A DNA stretch of 64,000 bases from Cynocephalus volans (GCF_027409185.1 NC_084462.1:24279577-24343576), one strand, 5' to 3'. Shown: positions 1 to 12,580, counted from the stretch's first letter. Notes: generated by a model from the letters alone, not told the origin. Numbers and translations: made by a program.

Positions 1-51
1 CTCAGGACCCGCACAAGAATGGGCAGAAGGATCTGAGATTCCTGCCCGACA
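1..51 (+). repeat. End of the 5' LTR of an endogenous retrovirus
   Basis: The last 51 bases of an LTR whose start lies outside the window. They match the end of the 3' LTR at 3783-3835 (ACTCAGGAC...CACAG...GGGCAGAAGGATCTGAG, then ATTCCTGCCC) and end in CA, followed after two bases by the primer-binding site. Confidence 0.85.
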
Positions 52-53
52 GT

Positions 54-72
54 TGGCGTAGTCTGGCAGGAT
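54..72 (+). other. Retroviral primer-binding site, tRNA-Ser-like
   Basis: The sequence starts TGGCGTAGTC, then has one extra T, then GGCAGGAT. This is complementary to the 3' end of serine tRNA (ATCCTGCC, GACTACG and CCA). It lies two bases after the LTR CA end, the normal spacing. A serine primer is the trait that names the ERV-S group of class III (ERV-L related) elements. Confidence 0.75.
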
Positions 73-936
73 GAGCAGGTCAGGGAGCCACGAGCCCCTC
101 AGGAGGGGGAGGAGATGTGGCTGCCCTTGAGCATGTGGTACCTGGGGCAGTGTTCCTTTGGACTTGGGTTCCACTGGAAATGTGGGACCAAGTGGACGGG
201 TCCCAAAGGGCATGGAGAAAGCTCGCAAGGTGCTGGGCTCCATGGTGAAAGAGGAGGAGTCCCGGTGCACGGCTGGCCGGATGGACAGGCTGCTGCTCAC
301 TGCACTGCGAGCCAATATGGACCAGGCACTCCATGATGCAGCATGGCTTCAAGAGTTGAAACAAAAGGCAGACCTGCTGGACACTGAAGTACAGTAATAG
401 GTCACACCCGTTTCTGAAGCCAAAAATGATGACGACCCTGAGTGTGAGTTGGGAGAACTTGTGCATCTCCTTGCATGACCTGTTGTGCATCAGAAAATGA
501 ACCCCCAGTTGCTTGGCTCCTACTGTTGTGGGACCTAGAGGTGGGTGGCAAATGTGCAGTGTGTGTTAGCATTGGTGGACACTGGCACAGAAGGTAGCTT
601 GATACACAGCAACCCTGATAAGTCTCTGGGGGCCACAGTGAATACTGATGGCTACGGAGGACAGAGTATCAAAATCAAACAGAGTCTTTGCCACTGGTCA
701 CTGGACAATTGCCCCCTTGTGTATATACTGTGTATGTGTCCCCAGTGGCTGAGTGTATCTTGGGTGTAGATGTCCTTTATGGTTTGCACTTGCAAACAAT
801 GGTTGGAGAATTCTGGCTGCAAATATGAACAGTAAAGTGTTGTGGGGACATGTGAAAGAGTGTTGCTTGCTGAGGGGACATGTGGAGATAAGTGCCACTA
901 TCTTGGAGTTAGAAAAGGTTTTCCTCATTTGTCGTG

Positions 937-948
937 CACATAGTCTTT

Positions 949-1003
<55 letters not shown>

Positions 1004-1200
1004 TTATTTATTTATTTATTTAAAAGATGACTGGTAAGAGGTTGTGAACCCTTGACTTGGTGGTGTCAGCACCATGCTCTCCCAAGTGAGCTTACCGGCC
1101 ATCCCTATATAGGGATCCGAACTCATGGCCTCGGTGTTATCAGCACCACACTCTCCCAAGTGAGCCACGGGCCAGCCCTTTACATATAGTCCTTTTAATG
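937..1200 (-). repeat. Dimeric tRNA-Ile-derived SINE with (TTTA)n tail
   Basis: Antisense dimer: GGGCTGGCCCGTGGCTCACT head, ATAGGGATGGCCGGT linker, second unit, then a long (TAAA)n tail seen as TTTATTTA on the plus strand. It is flanked by imperfect duplications CATAGTCTTTTTA and CATATAGTCCTTTTAA, and is inserted in the retroviral pol. Confidence 0.88.
946..1021 (+). repeat. (TTTA)n tail repeat
   Basis: Near-perfect TTTA repeats, the expanded tail of the antisense SINE. Confidence 0.95.
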
Positions 1201-2544
1201 CTCCAGTGTGGCCAGTGGAAAAACCTGGTGGTACTTGGTGAATGACTGCAGACTATCGGGAACTGAACAGTGTAGTGCCTCCTTTGCACATGGCTGTGCC
1301 TTCAGTTCACAGCCTGATGGATCAGCTAACAACCCAGGTTGGAACTTGTCTTTGTGTACCGGACCTTGCAAATGTTTTTGTTCCTCTCAGCTTACAGCCA
1401 ACAACAGTTTGACTTTGCCTGGGAAGGAAGACAATAAACTTTTCAAGTGTTTCTCCAAGGTTATCTGCATAGCCCAACTATCTGTAATAGTCTGGTGGCT
1501 GGGGACCTAGCCAAGTGGACTACGTCCAGCATGGTCACAATGTTTCATTACATTGATGATGTTACTAACCTCTAATTCTCTTGCAGGTTTAACACAAGTG
1601 GCTCCAACACTGTTGGGCCATTTGGAACAATGTGGGTGGGCCATGAACAAAACCAAAGTGCAAGGACCTAGGCTGTCCATCAAATTCTTGGGAGTTGTTT
1701 GGCCAGGTAAGACACCTGAGTCATCCCAGAAACCATTATAGATAAGATACAGGTATACCCCCAGCCCACAACAGGAGCTCAGCTACAAACTTATTTGGGA
1801 CTTTTGGGGTATTAGAGAGATTTTGTACCATATATGGCCCAAGTGGCATGCCCACTATATGCATTAATAAAGAAAGGAGCTCCTTGGGATTGGACTGAAG
1901 AGGTAGAACAAGCTTACTATGCTACTCAGAGGGCAATACAGCAAGTGCGGGCTTTGTAAGTGGCTGATCCCCTAAGCCTTTTGAATTAGATGTGCATATA
2001 ACCCAAGAAGGGTTAGGGTGCGGTTTGTGCCAGAGACAGGACCAATTCTGAACACCTACAGGATTCTGGTCTAAGCTCTGGAAGGGTGCTGAAGTGCGTT
2101 ACTCTCCGAAAGAGAAACAGTTAGCAGCTGTGTATTCTGCCCTGATGGCCACTGAAGCTATTACAGGAACTGCCAAGGTCCTAGTAAGGACAACATACCC
2201 CTTCTAGGTTGGCTACTCACATGGACAACCACTTCTAAAACTGGGAACTCTGTCTAAGTAGGGAGCATAGATAAAACAGAGAAGTACTGTATGTACAAGT
2301 CCTTTGTCTAATGAATTGAAAACTGCGTTAGGACCAGTACGTGTTGTGGAAGAAACTTTGACAGAAACTACACCCATGGAGGTGGAGACCACACCTTTCC
2401 ATGAGGGGAAGTTGTAGCAGAGAATCCTGAACAATACCAATGCCATCTTAGATCTTAGGTAGACATGGACTAAAGCCTCCTCCACATGAGGAACCATTGA
2501 AAACAGAAACCATTGCATAGAAACAGAAATCACACACAATGAAA

Positions 2545-2790
2545 ATTTTTATGCTTGATTGCTTTAATTGCTCATTTCAGCTTCTGCGACCTAGCTTGCT
2601 TTCTGTACCTGTTACCTAGCAACTTAGCTTGTTTTTTTTGTACCTGTACAAAATTGTGTGCCAAAGGGATGTGGTTTTTGCCTTTACAAACTCCACAAAA
2701 CCAAGGCTTGGGACTGTTCTCCCAAAATACCTAGGGGAGGCATTCACCGGCCGGCTAATAAAAGACTCTGATAAAATTCTTATTTAAGTG
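2545..2790 (+). repeat. LTR-like insertion in ERV pol
   Basis: Between the connection region and RNase H of the provirus lies non-coding sequence with the character of an LTR 3' half: pyrimidine-rich text, then CCGGCCGGCTAATAAAAGACTCTGATAAAATTC with a polyadenylation signal. Retroviral reading resumes near 2792. Boundaries and duplication are not resolved. Confidence 0.5.
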
Positions 2791-3501
2791 TTTGATTCAT
2801 TTCCTGGGTGACAACCTCACAAGAAAGGGACCTATTCTGGAGCAGGATTGGTATACAGATGGTTCTAGCATGGGACCCTCAGCATCGTGGACAGCGGTTG
2901 CCATCCAGCCCTTAACCAATACCTTGTGGTATAAGAATGGTATAGGGCAAAGCAGCCAGTGGGCTGAACTAAGAGCACTATGGATGGTGATAAAAAATGA
3001 GCAAGGGGCTTTAACCATCTGTACTGACAGCTGAACTGTATTCTGGGGTTTGACCCTTTCGATCTCTACTTGGAAGTTATCAGTGGTGGCCTGTAGGTCA
3101 CCGGCTCTTGTGGGGGCAAGCCATGTGGCATGAGTTATGGGAATTGGGACAGGAAAAGGAAGTAACTCTTTTCCATGTCACAGGACATTCCCCCTTAGCC
3201 AGTCTGGGCAATGATGAAGCTGATGCACTGGCTAAGGTAAGGTAGCTGGAGAGAGCTTGTATTTTAGTAGCATGTTGCTGCAGTCTCTATTGCTGCTGTG
3301 GCCTATGGATGCAAGTGTCATCTACCCTCACTAAGGGAATATGCAGAAGATCAAATGTGTTGATTATATGGCTAGTGACCCTGAAGGGGTGGACTGTAAG
3401 GAAAATAGAAAGAAGTATAGTAAAGATCTCTCACCTTGCATCTGTTACAAATGGGCAAGATCCAGCACATTCACTAGAAACAGTTAGAAGAGCAGTATAA
3501 C

Positions 3502-3835
3502 TGTGCATGTGTGCCCATTTACTGATTCAGCATGATTGTTGTAATTATGTAATGCTTGGCTTTTGGCTGCTATTGTGTACTAAAAGTATAAAGATAACTT
3601 CTCTGAACTACAGGTCGGCAGAGCGTGGGAGGTCAGCGGAGCATGGAAGGAAGGCAGAACATGGAGGGTCAGTGCAGCAGAGCCTGAGCTTCTGAGAATA
3701 AAGTAGGTCTTTGAAGCTCACATCGGAAGAATAAAGTATGTCTATGTTGCATAAAGCTGCCAGGGTCTTCTTTCAAATACGTGACTCAGGACTTGCACAG
3801 GAAGGGGCAGAAGGATCTGAGATTCCTGCCCAACA
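3502..3835 (+). repeat. 3' LTR of the ERV-S-like provirus
   Basis: The end matches the partial 5' LTR at 1-51. Near 3690-3740 there are two AATAAAGTA-type polyadenylation signals in a duplicated stretch, and a short GGTCRGCRGAGC-type tandem motif occurs near 3612-3670. The start near 3502 (TGTGCATGTG) is approximate. About 330 bp long. Confidence 0.7.
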
Positions 3836-5477
3836 TGCCTTAACCCCCAACAAGACCATGTTTGGAGGTAGGGCCTTTAAGGAGATAGCAGAGGTAAAAA
3901 TAAAGTGCTGTATTATTTTTTCTAATTTGATCTTCTGTACATCACTCTCCTTTCTCTGTCTATAAATATTAGCTGAACACACTGCAGCTCCAGAGTCACT
4001 CTGAACCTTTTCTGCTCTGCTGGCTGCCTGATTAGTGAATTGTTCGTTCTGCAAATACTTTAAATTTAAATGATCTAAAGTTTTTCTTTTATCAAGATAA
4101 ATGTAGGTTTCTCTAGAAATCCTATGTATTTGATTTTGTCAGATGTCTGGAGGCAACATGAGTCTAGGACCACTTAACTTTGAACTAGAGACTTTTTGAG
4201 CTACACGGGTAGTATCAATTCAGGCTGAAAACCAGCATGAGAACCGGCTTACGGCTATAAAGTCTTAGTGGACACTTTCCCACGTCTTTTGCACACCAAA
4301 TTTCCCAAAGGTAGTTTTCTTTGTACTCTCCTGGGTCTGAGAATATACTTCTGGATCACCCTTAGCCAGATGACAAGAACCCACCACAGCAAATAGTCAT
4401 TGACACTTAGCCATGGAAGAGCCATTTTGTAGAATACAGCTTTAAGCAGAAGTCTTAAAAAACCAGTCTTTTTATAACTTTAGCTCACAGCATAGATCAT
4501 GAAATAATGCTATGGACCTTGGTGCTCAGGAAGAGCAAAGATAATAAAAGCTAATCAGTAATGTGCAGAACTAACCATTCTTTCTTTGGAGTCACATCTG
4601 TCTGGAAGAAGATGGCACCCACACCCCAATACAGATCCAGCCCTGAGACAAAGGAAGCCTGGAATCTGCAGGATTTCACGTAGCAGCTCTGTGCCCCTTT
4701 TGTTTCCCACACTCTTCCCTTTAAAAACCTTGCTGAGGGTCTTGAACCTCTGAGCCAGTTTACAACTAAACTGTCTCCCAGGTTGTGCTTCCTGATAGTA
4801 AAGCTTATCAACATCAGACTCTCAAGTCCTTTATTCTAGGCAAAGGAGTGGCCATTCTTGGTTGCCAGTTTCACTTTGAGATCCCAGTTTATCCAGGCTG
4901 TCCTATTAGACTTGCCTCTTTGGACAAACTCTTGCACTTTGTCTTCTTTCCTTTTCAAAACAATAAAACAGAGACTAAAAAATTAAACACAAACCAATAC
5001 ATGTGATAAAGTTTCATAAAACTAAATATATACATGTACAAATGAGTACAACAAAACTGGACAAATCCAAGTATGACTGTCAGGTTGTACCGATGTTACT
5101 ATACTGTTGTGATATTGTACAGTAGTTCTGCAAGATGTTAACACTGGGAGAAACTGAGGAAAGGGTGCCAGGGAGCTCTCTGTATTATTCCTTACAACTG
5201 CATAATCTACAATTAAACCAATAAAATTTCCATCCAAATAAAGAGAATTAAAAAGGACATATGTAAAATTATACATGTATCTGTTTGGTGCATAGAGAGA
5301 TGTATGAAAGGATGGTCACCAAATTGTTAGCAGTTGTTAACCCTCAGGTGGTAAGTCTTGGGATAACTTTTCTGAATCATTGTTATTTCAGGGTCCCATC
5401 ATTACCATGATCCTCTTCACAATTTTTATGGCTACATCCCAGGACTCAAGATTACAACTCTGGACCCTCAGGAGCAC
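3836..5477. other. 3' flank of the NXPE gene
   Basis: AT-rich sequence with no supported gene. It includes the possible LTR at 4.55-4.86 kb and AATAAA motifs near 4962 and 5215. On the minus strand, the 3' UTR of the intact NXPE gene must run left from 5478. The first good antisense AATAAA match was not fixed. Confidence 0.4.
4545..4860 (+). repeat. Possible old solo LTR
   Basis: Looks like an LTR: TTTAAAAACC box, leader-like CTGTCTCCCAGG and an AGTAAAGCTT stretch. It could be an old ERV-L-type LTR. No duplication identified. Confidence 0.3.
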
Positions 5478-6010
5478 TCAGCTGGGACAGATGAAGGAGA
5501 GGAGTAAGTCCACTTCATTGCGGATGATGAGCGGCCCCGGGTGGATTTTGTCTGGCAGGGCCAGGCTGGAGGTCATTTCCCAGGCATCCACAAAGGCCAC
5601 ACGGAGGTCAGCAAAGGCAGCTCTCAGGAGCCGGTTCAACTGGAGGGTGAACCAGTCGCTGCCATACACAGACTTGTAGCCAGTGTTGGCCAGTTTGATG
5701 ACCACAAGAGTGCTGGGTTCCCGGGCCAGCAGGGCGGTCACACCCGCCCGGATCCCTGCCAGTCGTCGCACAAAGATGGACGGAGGGAAGGTGGTGAAGT
5801 GAGCTCCAAGGCCCAGCACCACCACGGTGTGGGGGCCCCCAGCCAGGCCCCCCAGCTCCCGGGCCACAGAGTGCAGGGAGGCCACTGGTGTATGGAGGCA
5901 GCGCAGGGGCCAGCCGTGGGCTCGCCAGTGCAGCACTATGCCCCGAGAGGTCTCCACCGCCATCAGGGGCCCCGTCTGGTATGTGACATGTAGATCCACT
6001 GGCTTCAGAG
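5478..6010 (-). CDS. NXPE-family last exon (PC-esterase C-terminus), intact copy
   Basis: A 533-nt terminal exon after acceptor CCTCTCAACAG, ending with TGA at 5480-5478. It encodes the C-terminal 177 residues. Family features in order are LKPVDLHVTYQTGP, VVVLGLGAHFTTFP, RRLAGIRAGVTALL, VVIKLANTGYKSVYG, VAFVDAWEM and LPDKIHPG, ending DLLLSFICPS. Asp535 and His538 of D-K-I-H are the likely catalytic pair acting with the Ser of the GDS exon. The C-terminus sits where other NXPE proteins end. The matching exon at 44.17-44.70 kb is the same length but has an internal TGA. The summed five-exon coding length (558 aa) equals the usual NXPE size. Confidence 0.92.
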
Positions 6011-6059
6011 CTGTTGAGAGGATAGAAGTCAGGAGGGATCAGGGGTTAACATAGGGCTG

Positions 6060-7980
6060 TACACCATCCTGTTGGACAAATAAAAGTTTTAGTCCCCACT
6101 TTGCTTTCCAGGACACCAGCATTCTGTCCCAACATTGGAGCACATAAGTGTTTAAAGCAAATATTCACAGAACTGAAGTGAGAAAATGACAGCACTACAA
6201 TAATATTTGGGAACTGCAATACCCCACTTTCAATAATACATGGATTATCCAGAGAGAAAATCAATTTGGAAGCACCAGATTTGAATAGCAGCATAGACAA
6301 AAGGCACCTAACAGACATACAGAACATTTCATCCAACAGTAGTAGAGCACATATTCTCCTCAAGCACACAAGAACATTCTCCAGGATAGATCATGTGTTG
6401 AGTCACAAAACAAGTCTTAACAAATTTAAGAAGATGGAATTATCTCAAGTATCTTTTCTAACCACCATTGGTAAAAAACTAAAAATCAATAATAGGAGAA
6501 ATTTTGGAAAATTTATAAATATGTGGAAATTAAACAACACATTCCTGAACAACCAGTGGGTAAAAGAAAAAGTCAAAAGAAAATCAAAAAGCATCTTGAA
6601 ACAAAGGAAAATGGAAACACAACATACCAAAACTTATATGATTCAGCAAAAGCAGTGCTGAGGGAAATTTATGCAGAAAAACACCTACATTAAGAAAAAA
6701 GACACATCTCAAATAAACAATCTAATTTCACACCACAAAGAACTAGAAAAAGAAAAAACTAAACTAAACCCAAAGTCAGCAAAGGAAACAAATAATAAAG
6801 ATTAGAACAGAGATAAATAAAAGAGAGACTAGAAAGGCTGTGAATGGCTCAATGAAACTGAGTGGTTTTTTGCATGATCAACAAAACCGAAAGATCTTTA
6901 GCTAGACTAGCCAAGAAAAAAGAGGACTCAAATAAAAAAGTGTAAATTAGAGAGAAAACATTACAACAGATACCACAAAATGCAAAAAGGATCAAGAGAC
7001 TACTTTGAACAATTACATGCCAACAACTGGAAAACTTAGAAGAAAAAGATAAATTCCTAGAAACAGAAAACCTACCAAGATTGAATGATGAAGAGATACA
7101 AACTCTGAACTGACCAATCATGAGTAAAGAGATTGGATCAGCTATCAAAAATTCCCAACACACAAAATCCCAGGACCAGATGGCTTCATGAATGAATTCT
7201 ACCACACATTTAAAGAAGAATTAATGCCAATATTTTTGAAACTCTTCCAAAAAAATTTAGAAACTTCCAAACTCCTTTTACAAGGCCAGAATTATCCTCA
7301 TATGAAGACCAGATAAGGTTGCTACCAGAAAAGAAAATTACAGGTCAATAACCCTGATGAACACAGATGCACATATCCTTAACTAAATACTGGCAAACTA
7401 AATTCAACGGCACATTAAAAGGATCATACACCATGATCAAGTGGGATTTATCCCTAGGATGCAAGGATGGTCCAACAGGTGCAAATTGATAATCTATGTA
7501 TCATATTAACAGAATGAAGGGTAAAAAATCATACAATCATCTCAATAAATGCAAAAAAGCATCTGATAGAATTCAATACCCTTTTATGACAAAAATCTTC
7601 CGACAAATTCGGTATAGAAGGAATGAGCCTCAACAGAATAATGGTCATGTATGACAAGCCCACACTAACATAATACTCAACCATGAGAAGCTGTAAGCTT
7701 TTCTTTTAACAACAGGAACAAGACAAGTGTGCCCACTCTTGCTACTTCTATTCAACATAGTACTGGAAATCCTAGCAAGAGTGATTAAGCAAGAAACAGA
7801 AATAAAGGCACCCAAACTGGAAAGGAAGAAGTTAAACTGTCTCTATTTGAAGATGACATAAAAAAAATATATATATATATATATAATAACTAATAAACAA
7901 ATTCAGAAAAGTTCCAAGAGAAAAAAATCAACATACAAAAGTCAGTTGCATTTCTGTACACTATCTAGAAAATAAATTAA
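6060..7980 (+). mobile_element. Old L1 fragment (ORF2 endonuclease to RT)
   Basis: ORF2-like text with many stops: IDHVLSHK and WKLNNTFLNNQWVKE in the endonuclease (6266-6661), PGPDGF near 7170, the conserved GFIPRMQGW-type block near 7440-7475, and a decayed (A/F)DD region near 7850. It is interrupted at about 7980 by the start of another L1. Confidence 0.85.
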
Positions 7981-8869
7981 GAAAATGATCCCAGCACACA
8001 GCCACAGCAGATGACGAGGTGGGCCAGGACCCGTGAAGTGCCAGGGCTCAGTCTCAGGCCAAGAGGGAAGCACCTACAGTCACAGCAGCTGATGAGGTGA
8101 GCCAAAACCAGATCCATGTGGCACCAGGATCCAGTCTGAGGCCCTGGTGGGGTAGAAGGGAGTATACACAGCCCAACAGGCCCTAAGGTGAGCCAAGGCC
8201 TGCACAGCACCAGGGGCTCAGTCTACAGCCATGGAAAGCTGGAATAGGAGCCAAGGTGGGGTAATATAGATATTGCCACACCTTTTGTCAGCACAAGGAC
8301 AGTTCACCACCACAGTAGCAGCAAGGGCCACTCTACAGGCAACTGGCTACTCACGTGACTACACTGATATAAGAAGAGTCACCAGTAGAGCCCACAGATA
8401 GAGAAGGAAATCTTTATTCTCATAGCCAGCCCCAGAGTAACAGAAGGAGCAAGTTCTCTACCAGATGACTAAACATCAATGAAAAAATACCAGAACTACA
8501 AACAAGCAAGAAGGTACGACACCACCAAAGGAATACAGTAATGCTCAAATTCCAGACCCCATAGAACAGAGAATCCTCAAAATGTCTGAAATGAAATTCT
8601 GAGAAACAATCTTAAGAAAGCTTGAGGAAATAAAAGAAGACTCAATTAAAGAACAAAAGGAAACAAGAAAAAATATCCAGAATATGAAGAGGCAAATTTA
8701 CAAAGAGATTAATACCTTAAAAAAGAGTGCAGCTGAACTCCTAGACATAAAAGATTCATTCAGTGAAACATAAGACACAAGAGAGAGCTTGAGCAGCAGA
8801 CTAAAGCAAGCAGAAGAAAGAATTACAGATCCCAAAGATGGTCTTTTCAAAATAACCCAGCAGACAAAA

Positions 8870-8900
<31 letters not shown>

Positions 8901-11900
8901 TTTAAAATAATGAAGAAAATCTAAGAGAGAGAGCAGATAACCTCGAGTGCTCTAACATTCGAATTGTGGGTATTCCAGAAGGGGAGGAGAAAGGAAAAGG
9001 TATTGAAAACCTACTAAAAGAAATAAAAACAGAAAACTTCCTGGGTGTCAGGAGAGATGCAGACCTTCAGATCCAGGAAGCTCAAAGGTCCCCAAACAGA
9101 TTCAATCCAATAAGATCCTCTCTAAGACACTTTCTAGTCAGATCTGCAAAGCTCAAAGACAAAGACAGAATTCTAAAAGTAGCAAGAAAAAAGTGTCAAG
9201 TCACCTATAAGGGAATCTCTATCAGACTAACAGCAGACTTCTCAACTGAAACCCTACAAGCCAGAAGAAAGTGGAATTATATATTCAAAATACTAAAAGA
9301 AAATAATTGCCAGCCAAGAATTCTTTACCCAGCAAGCCTCCCCTTCAGAAATGAGGGAGAAATCGTGTATTTCCCAGAAAAACAAAAATTGTGGGAGTTC
9401 ACCACCACACGACCAGCCCTGCAAGAAATTCTCAAGGAAGTCGTGCATCTGGAATCTGAATAATGATGATCACTATCACAGGTACACAAGAAAGAGCAAA
9501 ATGTGCCATTGAAACAAAAATGCCAGTGAGAAAGAGTAGGAGGCTAAATCATGCCACCTCAAATTTCCTACTAACATTGAAGAAGAGAAATAAAAGGGGA
9601 AGTAATGATCAAAAGATATTTAAAACATCGAAACAAAAAGCAATTAATGACAGGAATTAAGAAATACCTGCCAATAACTACCCTAAATGTGAATGGATTA
9701 ACCTCCAAATTCAAAAGGCACACGTTGACTGATTGGATTACAAAGCTAGACCCAAGTATATGCTGTCTTCAAGAGATCCATCTCACCTATAGAGACACAC
9801 ACAGACTAAAAGTGAAGGGATGGACAAAGATATGCCATGGAAAGGGAGACCAAAAATGAGCAGGAGTAGTTATTCTTATATCAGATAAAATAGACTTTAA
9901 ACCAAAAAACTAAAAGAGACTAAGAAGGCCACTCTATAATGATAAAAGGATCTATCCTGCTAGAAGACATAACAATCATAAACATATATGCACCCAATAC
10001 TGGAGCACCCAGATACGTAAAGCAAACTCTTAGACCTCAAGAAAGAAATACACCATAATATGTTGATAGTGGGTGATCAGAACACCCCTCTCTCAGTATA
10101 GGACAGATCTTCCAGGCAACAAATCAACAAAGAGACACAGGATTTAAACTGTACCTTAGACCAGCTGGACCAGGCAGATTTATACAGAACATTTCACCCA
10201 ACATCTAAAGAATATACTTTCTTTTCATCAGCACATGGAACATTTTCCATGATAGACCACATATTAGGTCACAAATCTAATCTCAGCAAATTTGTAAAAC
10301 TTGAAATCATTCCAAGTATCTTTTCAGACCACACTGGACTAAAACTGGAAATCAACAACAAGCAAAACCCTGGAAACTCTACATCTACATGGAAACTAAA
10401 CAATAGGCTCCCGCATGACCTACAGGCCCAAGAAGAAATTAAACAGGTAATCAAAAAAATTCTTGAAACCAATGAAAATAAAGGAACATAATTCTAAAAC
10501 TAATGGGATACTACAAAAGCAGTACTAAGAGGCAAATTTATCGCAAGAAATGCTTATATCAAAAGAATGGAAAGACTTCAAATAAATGACCTAACACTAA
10601 GCCTCAAAAAACTGGAAAAACAACAGCAATCCAATCCTAAAGGTAGGAGATGGGAAGATATGATTAAGATCAGAGCAGAACTAAATGAAATAGAGACCTG
10701 AAAAATGACAGAAAAGATCAACAAAACAAAAAGTTGGTTTTTCAAGAAGATGAATAAAAGAGATAAGCCATTAGCTAGGTTAACAAAAAAAATAAGAGAG
10801 AAGACCCAAATAACAGAAATCAGAAATGAAAAGGGACACATTACAACCAATACCACAGAAATACAGAAAATCACTAGAGACTATTATAAACAACTGTATG
10901 ACAACAAATATGAAAACCTGGAAGACATGGATAAGTTTCTAGAAACATAAACTTCCCAGAATGAACCAAGAAGAGATAGAAAATCTGAACAGAACAATAA
11001 CAAGCAATGAGATTGAAACAGTAATCAGCAATCTTCCAACAAAGAAAAGCCCAGGACCAGATGGCTTTACAGCTGAATTCTACCAAACCTTTAAAGAGGA
11101 ATGAATACCATTTCTCCTCAAACTATTCCAAAAAATTGAAGTAGAAGCCATTCTCCCAAACTCATTCCATGAGGCCAACATAACTCTGATACCAAAACCA
11201 GATAGAGACACAACAAAAAAAGAAAATTACAGGACAATATCCTTGATAGACATAGATGCAAAAATCCTCAACCAAATATTAGCAATCAGAATACAGCAGC
11301 ACATCAAAAAAGTTATACACCATGATCAAGTAGGATTCATCCCAGGGATGCAAGGATGGTTCAACATATGAAAGTCAATAAATGTGATACACCATGTCAA
11401 TAAACTCAAAGACAAAGACCATATGATTGTCTCAATAGACACTGAAAAATATTTGACAAAACTCAACATCCCTTTATGATAAAAACTCTCAACTAATTAG
11501 GTATAGAAGGAAAGTATATCAACACAATAAAAGCCATCTATTACAAGCACATTGCCAGTATCATTCTGAATAGGAAAAAAAACTGAAAACTTTTCCCTTA
11601 AGACCAGGAACAAGACAAGGATGCCAACTCTCACCACTTCTATTTAACATAGTACTGGAGGTACTAGCCAGAGCAATCAGGCAAGAGAAAGAAATAAAGG
11701 GCATCCAGATTGGAAAAGGTGAAGTTAAACTGTCCTTCTTTGCAGATGATATGATACTATATATAGAAAAACCTAAAGACTCTATCAAAAAACACCTAGA
11801 GCTGGTTAATGATTTCAGTAACATTGCAGCATACGAAATAAATTGCCCCAAATCAGTTGCATTTACATTCTCCAATAATGAGCTAACAGAAAGAGAAAAT

Positions 11901-12580
11901 CAAGGAAGTAAGCCTGTTTACAACAGTCACACACACAGAGAAAATACCTAGGAATCAATTTAACCGAAGAGGTGAAAGATGTCTACAACGAGAACTAGAA
12001 GCCACTATTGAAAGAAACTAAAGAAGACACAAAATGATGGAAAGACATTCCAAGCTCTCGGGTTGAAATTACTAACATTGTGAAAATGTCTATACTACCC
12101 AAAGCAATTTGCAAATTCAATGCAATCCCCATCAAAATACCAATGACATTCTTCACAGAAATGGAAAAAACAATCTCAACATTCACGTGGAACAACAAAA
12201 GACCCCACGAAGCCAAAGCAATAATGAGCAAAAAAAATAAAGCCAGAGGCATAACATTACCTGACTTGAAATTATACTTCAAAGCTATAGTAACCCAAAC
12301 AGCATGGTACTGGCATAAAATTAGACACACAGACCACTGGAGCAGAATAGAGAACCCAGAAATTACCTCTCAGGCTTACAGTCATCTGATATTTGACAAA
12401 GGCAACAAAAACATACATTGGGCAAAAGACTGCCTCTTCAATAAGCAGAGCTGGGAAAATTGGATACCCATATGCAGAAGAATGTGATTAGACATACACC
12501 TCTCACCATATGCTAAAATCAACTCAAAATGGATTAAAGATTTAAGTATAAGATCTGAAACTGTAAATTTACTAAGGGAA
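7981..12580 (+). mobile_element. L1 with tandem 5' UTR units, ORF1 and broken ORF2
   Basis: The 5' UTR (about 7981-8480) holds three related units of about 78-91 bp. ORF1 follows (about 8480-9463), with a poly-A run at 8867-8890 that breaks it. The RNA-binding and C-terminal part is open at 8966-9463 (ILYPASLPFRNEGEI). ORF2 starts near 9659 with ITTLNVNGLTSKFKRH and contains [12 protein letters not shown] and [13 protein letters not shown], the intact RT active site near 11740. Stops and frameshifts are scattered. It ends near 12570, before its 3' UTR, so it is 3' truncated or rearranged. Confidence 0.88.
8966..9463 (+). pseudogene. L1 ORF1 fragment (RRM and C-terminal domain)
   Basis: 165 codons open, covering the RNA-binding and C-terminal domains of the L1 ORF1 chaperone: RDADLQIQEAQRSPN, ARKKCQVTYKG, LTADFSTETLQARR and ILYPASLPFRNEGE. 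The upstream coiled coil is in another frame, after an 24-base A run. Confidence 0.85.

Larger units (their letters stand above)
73..3500 (+). pseudogene. Internal region of a decayed class III-type endogenous retrovirus (gag remnant, pro, pol)
   Basis: Read across frames, the order is: a gag-like remnant (about 158-397, helical); protease with LVDTG (about 565-590); RT, including a WWYLV..RLS stretch near 1225-1260, the YIDD active site near 1545-1560 and a GPRLSIKFLGVVW thumb stretch; a connection region with EKQLAAVYSALMATEA near 2120-2160; RNase H with WYTDGSS (2838-2860), QWAELRALW and the GNDEADALAK end (about 3205-3240). Integrase is mostly missing and no env was seen. There are stops and frameshifts throughout, and no open frame is longer than about 100 codons. 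Two later insertions split pol: a dimeric SINE at 0.94-1.19 kb and an LTR-like block at 2.55-2.79 kb. The pol motifs resemble ERV-L/ERV-S rather than gamma- or betaretroviruses. Confidence 0.85.

Noticed and set aside
5541-5993. 150-codon plus-strand frame opposite the NXPE last exon
   Set aside because: It is a shadow of the GC-rich coding exon on the minus strand. The same shadow occurs at 44.23-44.68 kb, and no family features are seen.
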